A stretch of DNA of 15,232 bases, taken from assembly GCA_034180415.1 (NCBI GenBank), contig JAXFOK010000075.1:1-15232 (forward strand), given 5' to 3'. A model generated the notes under the pieces. It saw nothing but the letters and a program-made list of their open reading frames with translations. It did not search any database and was not told where the DNA came from. Shown piece after piece: positions 1-8,306 of the stretch. Source of the stretch: CAKMMH01 sp927798255 (GTDB lineage: Bacteria > Bdellovibrionota_C > UBA2361 > CAKMMH01). A program made the translations under genes and the position numbers. How positions within the stretch are numbered: position 1 is the stretch's first letter; every line of letters starts with the position of its first letter.

Positions 1-2
1 TA

Positions 3-140
3 GTTAGTCTTCAAAAATTTTATAAGAATGTTAAAAAGAAACCTGTCTTTATGTGTGTAATAGTTGGCTATCTATCAGCAGCTTACAAAGACCCAGAAAG
101 CGGAATCTTTGTTACGCCAATTACCGCTTTGAGGCCGTAA
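3..140 (+). CDS. 3' end of an unidentified gene, possibly an AAA-type ATPase remnant
   Basis: An open frame enters from the left edge and ends at TAA 138-140, giving about 45 codons. The peptide has a lysine-rich helix followed by a hydrophobic strand (FMCVIVGYLSAAY) and a short tail ending in TALRP. It reads like real protein and is visibly richer in G+C (about 36%) than the genes to the right. From memory, the shape resembles the C-terminal tail of some bacterial AAA-type ATPases. A second ATPase remnant lies 150 bases downstream, which makes this plausible, but I cannot confirm it. Whether the upstream part is intact lies outside the window. Confidence 0.4.
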   Translation, partial: VSLQKFYKNVKKKPVFMCVIVGYLSAAYKDPESGIFVTPITALRP

Positions 141-203
141 AAATGAATATAATTATAAAAAAATATTATGTATAATTAGTTGTTCTATTTAAACTCGCCG
201 TAA

Positions 204-226
204 AATATGGAGTTGCACTCCATATT
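204..226. repeat. Perfect 10-bp hairpin between two gene remnants
   Basis: The arms 204-213 and 217-226 (AATATGGAGT and its complement) pair perfectly around the loop TGC. It lies 64 bases after the stop of the upstream frame. No T-run follows on either strand, so it is not a classical intrinsic terminator. It could be a terminator of another kind or part of a dispersed palindromic element. The rest of 141-292 shows nothing recognisable. Confidence 0.5.
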
Positions 227-292
227 AAACGCTAAAATCCTTGTAACATATTGAAATATATAGAACACAATTTTAAGATTTAGACCAACGGA

Positions 293-494
293 ATAGATTT
301 TTACTTTGAACAAAACGGTACTCTTTATCCAATAGAAGTTAAAAAATCAGCTTCTTTAAAGTAACGCAAAACTTCATTTTAACGCACTTGAAAAATTTGG
401 AAAGAATGTAGGTAAGGGGGCACTTTTATGCTTTTACGATAAGCTTTTTCCTGTGGGGAGAGAGGTTTGGAGCGTGCCTGTTTGCTATGTATGA
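293..494 (+). pseudogene. Decayed C-terminus of a DUF4143-type AAA ATPase
   Basis: From 293 one frame reads IDFYFEQNGTLYPIEVKKSA and stops at TAA 362-364. About 20 bases further on, in another frame from about 381, it continues as NALEKFGKNVGKGALLCFYD and so on to WSVPV, ending at TGA 492-494. Together these match the C-terminal PD-(D/E)xK-like domain of DUF4143 ATPases: an IDF strand, then a YPIEVK strand holding the nuclease-fold residues, then a final strand ending in a VPV-like motif. Known of the family: these are ATP-binding proteins, abundant and repeatedly duplicated in many anaerobes, with unclear function. The frame is broken at about 362-381, the N-terminal AAA part is missing, and stops precede the start. 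This is therefore a dead fragment. Base composition is richer in G+C than the following island. Confidence 0.75.
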
Positions 495-728
495 TTATTT
501 TAAATAATTATTTAAAATTATTAAATTTTATTATATATATGAATTTGTGATTATATATATATCATTATAAAAATTTTTTAGCTTAAAATTAAATTATTAT
601 TAAAATAGATTATCCCATTTTAACTAAGACTTGATTTATATATTAAATGTAATCTTACATTAATGTATATAAATTATTAAGTTAATGATATATTTAACCA
701 ATTTTAAAATAATTTATAAGAATTTAAT
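495..728. other. Very AT-rich spacer before the helicase gene
   Basis: This stretch is mostly runs of A, T and TATA-like repeats, so promoter hexamers cannot be chosen with confidence. The only distinct structure is the dyad at 646-667. Immediately before the ATG at 729 there is no good Shine-Dalgarno sequence (only ATAAGAA about 10 bases upstream). No coding potential is seen. Confidence 0.5.
646..667. promoter_or_regulatory. Candidate operator: overlapping TGTAA/TTACA dyads
   Basis: AATGTAA (646-652), spacer TC, TTACATT (655-661) form a perfect 7-bp inverted repeat. The right arm then overlaps a second perfect palindrome, TACATTAATGTA (656-667). This gives three alternating half-sites of the TGTAA type ending 61 bases before the helicase start, a typical place for a repressor to bind. 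In DNA this AT-rich short palindromes arise by chance, so this is a candidate only. No regulator gene is visible in the window unless the helicase's own winged helix binds here. Confidence 0.3.
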
Positions 729-3700
729 ATGATAACTCAAGAAATAAAAAATTCAATTTTAGAAATTTTAGCAAAGAATAATGGTATCAAAGCAAGAGAG
801 ATTGCTAAAATTATAGGGTGTGAAAAGCAGATTGTTAATTCGGCACTTTATGGTGTACTAAAAAGTCAATGTTACCAAGATTCATCATATAATTGGTATT
901 TAAAAAATAAACGAAATAATATTGAGAACGTTGAGACAAAAGAAGAATTTAACAGTGAAATAGCCAATATTTGTAAATATTATTTAAACTGTCTTAGTAT
1001 TGAAGAATCAAATGGTATATCTGCTTTTTTAACATCAAAATTTTCACCAAGTTATGCAGAGCTTAAAAGTTTAAATGTTGATAGCAATGATTCAAATATT
1101 GCAACATTAATTCGTAAGGTTTCAAAAGAAAGAAATTTATGTGCAAATATGGGTTATCCTGTCTGTATTTATAAAATTTATTCTGCTAAGACTTCGCAAG
1201 AATATTATAAGATCGTTCCACTTTTTCTTTTTCCAGTCGATATTGATGGTGGAAAGATATCTGTTGCATCTACACCACATGTTAATAGAGAAATTATAAA
1301 AAGATATTCTTCTCAAGATATTAATGATCAAATTTATGACTTAATTACATTAGAACAAGAGTTGGGATTGAATGAAGCTAATAATGAAATAGATATAGAT
1401 GAGCTAGTCGCTAGATTGCAATCCATAAGAGAATGGGGGTGGAAAGAAAAAATTGATCCACAAGAAATAAAAACAGAAATACCTGTAAGCTCTTTTACCG
1501 AGGAAGGAATATATAATAGAGCAATATTTATCGTAACCGAAAAATCACCATATACAATAGGTCTTGAATCGGAACTATCTTCTCTAATGCGATTAAATGA
1601 ATCTGATTATAGAAATACCGCATTATACGATTGGATACATAATAGACCAGTATGTAATACAGATAGTTCAATATATGATTCTCCTTTTCTTGAAGTTCTT
1701 CCTATGAACTCGGAACAAGAGCAAGCTATTCGTTATGGATTTAATAATGAACTTACGATAGTTACAGGGCCTCCAGGAACTGGAAAATCACAAGTAGTTA
1801 CAAATTTATTGATTAATGCGACTTGGAATAGAAATACCGTATTGTTTACGAGTAAAAATAATAAAGCTGTTGATGTTGTTGAAACAAGAATTAACGCTAT
1901 AGGTCGTCGTCCTATAATGTTAAAAATTGGTGGCAAGCAATATGCTTATCATCTGTCAGAAATGATAGAAGATTTACTATCGTATAATGCTGATAATCAA
2001 GACGAAAGTTTATATGATGGTTATTATAATGTATATAAAGATAAATTAGCTATCTATAATCAACTTAAGAAAACAAAAGATGAAATAATTGAACAAAGAA
2101 ATAAAACAGATCATTTGGAACAAAAAACGCAAATTCTTCGTTCAAAATGGCATAATTTTTTTAATGTAATATCAAATTTGGATGTTAATAATTTTAGGGA
2201 GATATTTTATAATTATAAAGCTATATATAATGAATATGAAAAATTACAAAATTCTTTTATAGGAAAGATTATTTTATTTTTTACAAGTAGTGAAAAAAAT
2301 GCACAACTTGATAACGCATTATCAAAACTTAATAGTGAATTATTAAAATATGATTTTGAAGTATATGCCAAAAATCATGAGGCATTAAATGTATATAATC
2401 ATAATAAATATTTAGCAGATGGAACAAAAATTCAAGAAGAGCTAAGAATAATAGCAGAATATAAGGATAATTTAAAAACCTTAATAAATATGCCAAAACT
2501 TGAAGATATTGATAATGAATTAATTAAGATAAAATCTGAACTTTCTATTATATCAAAAAATCTATGGTGTAGTTGGCTTATAACAAGACCGCTTCACATA
2601 GATGCAGATTGTCGTAAGGAGATGAATGAATTTGTTACAGCAATTAAATTAGCAGGTGATATTGAACTTAATGATTATCCAGAAATTAAGAAACAATTTA
2701 ATAAATTACAGCAGAAGATGACTGAATTTTTACCTTGTTGGGCAGTAACATCTCTTTCGATAAAAGGACGTGTTCCATTTAAACCAGGTATTTTTGATTT
2801 AGTTGTTATAGATGAAGCTAGTCAATGTGATATTGCGTCTGTATTACCAATACTTTATAGAGCAAAACGAGCAGTAATTATAGGTGACCAAAAACAGTTA
2901 AATCATATAAGTACAATTTCAAAAGCTCAAGATTTACAGCTTCTTCAAAAATATAATGTTAATGTTAGTTGGTCATATTCTGTAAACTCATTATATGAAA
3001 AAGCTAGTAGTCTATGTCAACCAAATCAAATTATTCAGCTTAGAGACCACCATAGAAGTTTTAAGGATATCATAGAATTTTCAAATATTGAGTTTTATGA
3101 TGGAAGACTTCGTATTGCAACAAACTATGATAAGCTAAAAGCTCCTAATAATTTCCCATTAGGCATACGCTGGATTGATGCAGTTGGAGAGTCAATACGT
3201 CCTAGTTCTGGTGGTGCATACAATATTGAGGAGATAAATTGTATTGTAAATGAATTAAGAAAATTAGTACTAGATAATGATTATAAAGGGTCGATAGGTG
3301 TTATCAGTCCATTTAGATCACAAGTTGAGCATATAAGTAAAGCGATTAACAGTGATAAAGATTTAAAAATGGCACTATTAAATAATGATTTTTTAGTAGA
3401 TACGGTACATAAATTTCAAGGTGATGAGAAGGATTTAATTATTTTTTCTCCTGTAATTTCATGCGGGGTTAGTCAAGGTGCTTTAGAATTTTTAAGAAGT
3501 ACTGGTAACTTATTTAATGTTGCGGTGACTAGAGCACGTTCTGTACTAATAGTGGTAGGTAATATTGATTATTGTTCAAAGTGCGATATCAAATATATGC
3601 AACATTTTGCTCAATATGTTACATCATTAAATAATAAACATAAACAAGAGCCTAATATCACACAAGAATATTATAACTCAAGAGAGTATCCAAGTATTAT

Positions 3701-4058
3701 AAATCAAGAATATGTTTCAGATTGGGAACGTATATTTTATACGGCGTTATTTGATAATGGCATAAAAACTATTCCACAATATGAAGTCGATAAGTATAAA
3801 TTGGATTTAGCCATAATTAATGATGACAAAAAGCTTGATATCGAAATAGATGGTGAAATGTATCATAAGGATTGGAGTGGAGAGTTAAGTTATAGAGACC
3901 AGCTTAGAAATCAACGTTTAATTGAACTTGGATGGAGTGTAAAAAGATTTTGGGTATATCAAATAAGAGATGATTTAGATAATTGTATTAAGCAGGTAAA
4001 AGACTGGTGTAAACATAATAACTATGCTGAAAATACGGTTTTTTCAGATGGGGCGTAA
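729..4058 (+). CDS. SF1 helicase with N-terminal Zalpha-like winged helix and C-terminal DUF559/Vsr-like nuclease
   Basis: A 1109-residue DNA/RNA helicase-nuclease, probably cytoplasmic and defence related. Residues 1-61 form a winged helix with K33, N37, Y41 and W56 spaced as in Zalpha domains (see findings). Residues 62-340 are an N-domain with a PLFLFPV strand, as seen in large AAA_11/DUF4011-type helicases. Superfamily 1 (Upf1/Dna2-like) motifs follow: Walker A GPPGTGKS at 347-354, DEAS at 695-698, GDQKQL at 719-724, VDTVHKFQGDE at 890-900 and NVAVTRAR at 930-937. A long, partly coiled-coil insertion separates the first two. The C-terminus (about 1000-1090) has D1026 and E1039-x-D1041-G followed by H1046, as in DUF559/Vsr-like PD-(D/E)xK nucleases. 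All motifs look intact. It has its own upstream spacer, and 296 bases separate it from the next operon. Its link to the type III system is inferred from adjacency only. Confidence 0.9.
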   Translation: MITQEIKNSILEILAKNNGIKAREIAKIIGCEKQIVNSALYGVLKSQCYQDSSYNWYLKNKRNNIENVETKEEFNSEIANICKYYLNCLSIEESNGISAFLTSKFSPSYAELKSLNVDSNDSNIATLIRKVSKERNLCANMGYPVCIYKIYSAKTSQEYYKIVPLFLFPVDIDGGKISVASTPHVNREIIKRYSSQDINDQIYDLITLEQELGLNEANNEIDIDELVARLQSIREWGWKEKIDPQEIKTEIPVSSFTEEGIYNRAIFIVTEKSPYTIGLESELSSLMRLNESDYRNTALYDWIHNRPVCNTDSSIYDSPFLEVLPMNSEQEQAIRYGFNNELTIVTGPPGTGKSQVVTNLLINATWNRNTVLFTSKNNKAVDVVETRINAIGRRPIMLKIGGKQYAYHLSEMIEDLLSYNADNQDESLYDGYYNVYKDKLAIYNQLKKTKDEIIEQRNKTDHLEQKTQILRSKWHNFFNVISNLDVNNFREIFYNYKAIYNEYEKLQNSFIGKIILFFTSSEKNAQLDNALSKLNSELLKYDFEVYAKNHEALNVYNHNKYLADGTKIQEELRIIAEYKDNLKTLINMPKLEDIDNELIKIKSELSIISKNLWCSWLITRPLHIDADCRKEMNEFVTAIKLAGDIELNDYPEIKKQFNKLQQKMTEFLPCWAVTSLSIKGRVPFKPGIFDLVVIDEASQCDIASVLPILYRAKRAVIIGDQKQLNHISTISKAQDLQLLQKYNVNVSWSYSVNSLYEKASSLCQPNQIIQLRDHHRSFKDIIEFSNIEFYDGRLRIATNYDKLKAPNNFPLGIRWIDAVGESIRPSSGGAYNIEEINCIVNELRKLVLDNDYKGSIGVISPFRSQVEHISKAINSDKDLKMALLNNDFLVDTVHKFQGDEKDLIIFSPVISCGVSQGALEFLRSTGNLFNVAVTRARSVLIVVGNIDYCSKCDIKYMQHFAQYVTSLNNKHKQEPNITQEYYNSREYPSIINQEYVSDWERIFYTALFDNGIKTIPQYEVDKYKLDLAIINDDKKLDIEIDGEMYHKDWSGELSYRDQLRNQRLIELGWSVKRFWVYQIRDDLDNCIKQVKDWCKHNNYAENTVFSDGA

Positions 4059-4354
4059 TAATATTATTTATTTAAAATATTTGTGTTACTGGTTTAAATT
4101 TTTAGTTGAAAATATAGGCAAGATGTCCGAAAGTTCTTATGTAATAAGTCGTTTACTAGATATTAAAGGTTATAGCTTGGGATTGGAATTGTAATATATT
4201 GAAATTAATAATAATTTTATCTTTAATTTCGTCATAATCATATGATTTTTTTTAGTGATGACTTTTTAAAATTATTCCTAACACTTTTTATAATTTTAAC
4301 TAAATGTTAAACTTTTACTGTTTGTTTATTAGTTTTATAAATACTTAAAAATTT
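4059..4354. other. Spacer between helicase gene and type III operon
   Basis: These 296 bases separate the SF1 helicase from the SNF2 helicase. A short frame starting with ATG at 4123 (23 codons, stop 4192-4194) is open but unrecognised and lacks a ribosome binding site; I treat it as noise or a remnant. At 4231-4262 there is a perfect 12-base palindrome, AATCATATGATT (4236-4247), framed by GTCAT (4231-4235) and ATGAC (4258-4262), with a T8 run between. It could be an operator or a weak terminator of the upstream gene. A promoter candidate lies at 4314-4341. Confidence 0.4.
4314..4341 (+). promoter_or_regulatory. Candidate sigma70-type promoter for the type III operon
   Basis: TTTACT (4314-4319), a 16-base spacer, and TATAAA (4336-4341). 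Transcription would start near 4348, about 7 bases before the ATG at 4355, so the mRNA would be nearly leaderless. That fits the absence of any Shine-Dalgarno sequence before this start. High A+T content makes chance matches likely. Confidence 0.35.
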
Positions 4355-7300
4355 ATGTCAATTGTCCTAGATAATAATAAAATTGGTGTAGTTGGTGAAT
4401 ATCTTAAAGAGCATACAAAAAGCGATGCCGTTGTTTCTGTGCCATCACCAATATTTACAATTTACGCTTTTGAAGAGCTAAAAGAGATTCTTGAAAATTG
4501 TAAGAAATTTCGTTTTTTATTTAATGAGCCAACTTTTGTAAGAGATTTATTTTTAGATGAAAAAGAAGTTAAAGAATTTGAACTAAAAATGGCTCGTCGA
4601 GAAAGAAATGTTTCAGAATTTAATTTAGAGATAGGTTTAAAAAACAATTTAGATCAAAATCAAATTGCTGCTAGATGTTACGAATTTATTAAAAATAAAG
4701 CACAAGTTAAGTCCGTAATAAAAGAAGGTATATCAAATATAAAAAATATTTTAGTAGAAAATAAAAATGATAGCTTTTTTATAACAGGTGGAAATTTATC
4801 TTTTTCAAGAGATGGTTTAGGTTATACCAATGAAGAAAAGTATGATTTTAATCAAGTTGTAGATGAAGAAACAACTGTTGAAAAGTATAAAGAATATTTT
4901 GCAAATATTTTTAATAATAACGAAATTGTTACAGATGTAAAAGAAGCTCTATTAAATCATTTAAGTAATTTATATAAAGAAAATTCACCAGAGCTATTAT
5001 ATTTTCTAACTTTATATAATATTTTTAATGAAAAACTCTTGAATATGGATGATATGGCAAGAGTTAAGGAAAAAACTGGTATTGCAAATACTAAAATATG
5101 GAATTCATTATACAACTTTCAACATGATGCAGTTGTCGGTGCTATTAAAAAAATAGAACTCTTTAATGGTTGCATTATTGCAGACTCTGTCGGTTTAGGT
5201 AAAACTTTTGAGGCACTTGCTATTATTAAGTATTACGAATTAAGAAATTGTAGAGTTCTAGTCCTTTGTCCTAAAAAATTAAGAAATAATTGGACGGGAT
5301 TTAAACAAAATTTTGTTACTAATATTTTTGCAGAAGATAGATTTAGATATGATGTTTTAAATCATACAGACTTATCAAGAAAAGATGGGCATTCAGGTGA
5401 TATCGATTTAACTAAGCTTAATTGGGGAAATTATGATTTAGTCGTAATAGATGAATCGCATAATTTTAGAAATGATTCAGCTGTTAATGATAGAGTTACA
5501 AGATATAAAAAGCTTATGTATGACATTATTAAGAGTGGAGTAAGAACTAAAGTTCTAATGTTATCAGCAACACCTGTCAATAACGGACTTACAGATTTAA
5601 AAAATCAAATTAGATTTATAACTGAAGATAATGATAATGCTTTGTATGAACAAGCAGGAATTAAAAGTATAGAAACGACATTAAAAAATGCACAAAAGAT
5701 ATTTAAAAAATGGTTGGAATTACCAGTTGAGAATAGAAATATAGAATCATTGATTTCAAGTTTACATTATGATTTTTTCAATCTTTTGGATTCTTTGACG
5801 ATAGCAAGATCTAGAAAGCATATAAAAACTTATTACAATACAAAAGATATTGGAGATTTTCCTCAAAGAAATATTCCAATAACTCTACATCCAGATATTG
5901 ATGTGAAAAATGAATTTCCAAAGCTTGCAACAATTAATAAGAATATCTTACGTTTAACATTAGCTGTTTATATGCCTATTTGCTATGTTTTACCTGAATT
6001 TAGACAGATATATTCAGATATGTATGATGTTGTTGCAAGGGAAGGAAAAACGATATTTCATCAAGAGGATAGAGATAGGGCGTTAGTTGGTTTAATGAGA
6101 GTTAATTTATTAAAGAGAATGGAAAGCTCTGTAAACTCTTTTAATTTAACTTTAACAAGAATTTTAGAACAGATAGATAATACACTAAAAATATTAGATA
6201 AAAGTAATAATTCAAAACAAACATTAGAAGTTAATCATAAAGAATTCGAGGATGAGGAAGATGAAATAATAGGTGGAAAAGTTAAAGTAAAATTAGAACA
6301 TCTTGATATACTAAAATTTAAACAAGATTTAATAAGAGATAAAGAGAAAATTTTAGAATTGCTTGAATATTCAAGAATTATTACCCCAAGCCGTGATTTG
6401 AAGTTATCCGAACTAAAAAAATTAATAGCTTATAAGATAAAGAATCCATTAAATGTTGATAATAAAAAAATTATTATTTTTACATCATTTTCAGATACAG
6501 CTGAATATTTATACAAACATCTTTCAGGCTGGATTTTAAAAGAATTTAATCTTACTACTGCATTAGTAACAGGGACTGGTGGCGTTTGCAATAATGAAAA
6601 TATTAGAAATGACTTTGAGTCTATTCTTGTTCATTTTTCACCTAAATCAAATTATTTTGATACAAAAGGTAATGATGTAGATATTCTTATTGCAACAGAT
6701 TGTATTTCCGAAGGTCAAAATTTACAAGATTGTGATTATTTAATTAATTATGATATTCATTGGAATCCAGTTAGGATTGTTCAGCGTTTTGGACGTATTG
6801 ATAGAATTGGTTCAAAAAATAAGATTGTTCAACTTGTAAATTTTTGGCCGAATATAGAACTTGATGAATATATAAATCTTGAAAAAAGAGTTAGAGGGAA
6901 AATGTCACTTGTTAATATAACAGCAACTGGTGATGATGATATAATTGATCCTGAGGCTTCAGAGTTTAATTTTAGAAAATCACAACTAGAGAAATTACAA
7001 AAAGAAGTTATGGATATCGAAGATATGAAGGGAGGAATTAATATTACAGATCTCACGATGGATGATTTTATTTTAGCCCTTGATAAGTTTGTTAAAGAGC
7101 ATCCTCATTTATTAGAAAAATATCCTACGGGTGTATATGCAGTAACTAATATTGAGGACAAAATTAGTAATGAATGTACTAAAGGAGTTATTTTTTGTTT
7201 AAAACAAACAAAATACGCAAAAGTTAGTGATAATATTACTTCACTTTCACCATATTATTTAGTTTATGTTGATAATGAACAAAAAGTATTTATAAGTAAC

Positions 7301-7579
7301 ACTTCACCAAAGAAGATATTAGATATTTATAAAGTTTTATGTCTTGAGAAAGATAAACCAATTGAGAGCTTGGTTAAAAATTTTAATAAAGAAACTAAAA
7401 ATGGTGTATATATGGATAAATACACTGAGTTATTAGAAGTTGCTATAAATGATATAAAAGGAATTGTTAAAGAAAAGGGAATTAAATCAATATTTCAAAA
7501 AGGTAAAGCTTTATTCTTTAAAGATAATGTCGAAGGTATTAATGATTTTGAATTGGTGTCTTTTTTAGTTGTTGTTTAA
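4355..7579 (+). CDS. SNF2-family helicase with PLD-like N-terminal domain
   Basis: A 1074-residue superfamily 2 (SNF2/RapA-like) ATP-dependent translocase, first gene of the operon. Residues 1 to about 230 resemble the phospholipase D-like domain that precedes many bacterial SNF2 helicases: FRFLFNEPTF near 53-62 and a GGNLSFSRDGLG segment at 145-156 that corresponds to the second strand of the PLD fold. No HxK(x4)D motif is visible, so this part is probably structural or DNA binding rather than catalytic. Helicase motifs: DSVGLGKT at 277-284, DESH at 366-369, SATP at 404-407, IATDCISEGQN at 779-789 and QRFGRIDR at 810-817. All are intact. The start lacks a Shine-Dalgarno sequence. The stop TAA is directly followed by the ATG of the next gene. 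This helicase type is, to my knowledge, a recurrent neighbour of DUF4391 and type III Mod/Res genes. DISARM class 1 also uses a SNF2 helicase (DrmD), but no other DISARM gene is present. Confidence 0.9.
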   Translation: MSIVLDNNKIGVVGEYLKEHTKSDAVVSVPSPIFTIYAFEELKEILENCKKFRFLFNEPTFVRDLFLDEKEVKEFELKMARRERNVSEFNLEIGLKNNLDQNQIAARCYEFIKNKAQVKSVIKEGISNIKNILVENKNDSFFITGGNLSFSRDGLGYTNEEKYDFNQVVDEETTVEKYKEYFANIFNNNEIVTDVKEALLNHLSNLYKENSPELLYFLTLYNIFNEKLLNMDDMARVKEKTGIANTKIWNSLYNFQHDAVVGAIKKIELFNGCIIADSVGLGKTFEALAIIKYYELRNCRVLVLCPKKLRNNWTGFKQNFVTNIFAEDRFRYDVLNHTDLSRKDGHSGDIDLTKLNWGNYDLVVIDESHNFRNDSAVNDRVTRYKKLMYDIIKSGVRTKVLMLSATPVNNGLTDLKNQIRFITEDNDNALYEQAGIKSIETTLKNAQKIFKKWLELPVENRNIESLISSLHYDFFNLLDSLTIARSRKHIKTYYNTKDIGDFPQRNIPITLHPDIDVKNEFPKLATINKNILRLTLAVYMPICYVLPEFRQIYSDMYDVVAREGKTIFHQEDRDRALVGLMRVNLLKRMESSVNSFNLTLTRILEQIDNTLKILDKSNNSKQTLEVNHKEFEDEEDEIIGGKVKVKLEHLDILKFKQDLIRDKEKILELLEYSRIITPSRDLKLSELKKLIAYKIKNPLNVDNKKIIIFTSFSDTAEYLYKHLSGWILKEFNLTTALVTGTGGVCNNENIRNDFESILVHFSPKSNYFDTKGNDVDILIATDCISEGQNLQDCDYLINYDIHWNPVRIVQRFGRIDRIGSKNKIVQLVNFWPNIELDEYINLEKRVRGKMSLVNITATGDDDIIDPEASEFNFRKSQLEKLQKEVMDIEDMKGGINITDLTMDDFILALDKFVKEHPHLLEKYPTGVYAVTNIEDKISNECTKGVIFCLKQTKYAKVSDNITSLSPYYLVYVDNEQKVFISNTSPKKILDIYKVLCLEKDKPIESLVKNFNKETKNGVYMDKYTELLEVAINDIKGIVKEKGIKSIFQKGKALFFKDNVEGINDFELVSFLVVV

Positions 7580-8305
7580 ATGGAATTATTAGATAAATTA
7601 AATATAAAATTGCTTGGAAAACCAAATAGAATAGCTGTTGCTGAGCTGGTGCGAACTTTAGAGCTAAGTGCTAGAGATAAAAAATTTTTAGAAAGTAGAA
7701 TATCCTCAATTTATTTAGTTAGTATATTAAATGATGAAATATTAAAAATTAGAGCTTATGAAGATGAAAATTTTTCTTTTCAATCAATTTATGTCTGTGA
7801 AATTGAGTTAAAAACTGATAAAGATTTAAAAATTCTTTTAAAGTTTATCCATTCGGCATTTGTTGAACCATCGTTAATACTTATAAAATATAATAATACA
7901 TCGTACATTTCTTGTGCTGAAAAAAGATTAAATAAATTAAATAATGATAAGTGTGTTATTGAAGATGTATATTTTGAGAAAGTTACAGGTGATCATAATT
8001 TTAATTTAAAAGATATTTCAGAAAAAAATTTAAAATTATATTATGAAAAAATTATACAAAAAATATTTGTATTAAAAGTTTTTAATAATATTGGTATTAA
8101 AATTGATAATATAAATTATGATTATAAAAAGATTAAAGAGTTAATAAAACAATATGAAGAATTAGTAATTAATAAAAATAATTTAGAAATAGAATATAAA
8201 AATGAGAAGATGTTTAGAGATAAAATTAAAATTGATAAAGAGATTTGTAAAATTAATCAAAAAATTTCTAAAATAGTATCTGATATTAAAGGAGACAATT
8301 GTTAA
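7580..8305 (+). CDS. DUF4391 family protein with C-terminal coiled coil
   Basis: A 241-residue protein. The first 150 residues follow the DUF4391 pattern: an N-terminal LLGKPNRIAVAEL segment, then a lysine- and leucine-rich helix, the strand SIYLVSIL, a short acidic turn, YVCEIELK, and a final strand SLILIKYNNTSYISCAEKRL. The family has no established activity. It is commonly found beside SNF2 helicases and type III methyltransferases, and the E-x-E-x-K strand (CEIELK) recalls restriction-endonuclease-like folds, but I do not assign catalysis. Residues about 175-238 are a lysine/glutamate/isoleucine-rich helical region likely to form a coiled coil, which suggests binding to a partner. Its ATG begins on the base after the SNF2 stop, with no ribosome binding site, so translation is probably coupled. 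That argues for a fixed ratio to the helicase. Confidence 0.8.
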   Translation: MELLDKLNIKLLGKPNRIAVAELVRTLELSARDKKFLESRISSIYLVSILNDEILKIRAYEDENFSFQSIYVCEIELKTDKDLKILLKFIHSAFVEPSLILIKYNNTSYISCAEKRLNKLNNDKCVIEDVYFEKVTGDHNFNLKDISEKNLKLYYEKIIQKIFVLKVFNNIGIKIDNINYDYKKIKELIKQYEELVINKNNLEIEYKNEKMFRDKIKIDKEICKINQKISKIVSDIKGDNC

Positions 8306-8306
8306 T

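Noticed and set aside
500..728. Various TATA-like boxes as promoters of the helicase gene
   Set aside because: The region is so AT-rich that several equally poor -35/-10 pairs can be drawn; none stands out.
4123..4194. 23-codon frame in the spacer before the SNF2 gene
   Set aside because: Too short, with no ribosome binding site and no recognisable sequence; could equally be a remnant or chance.
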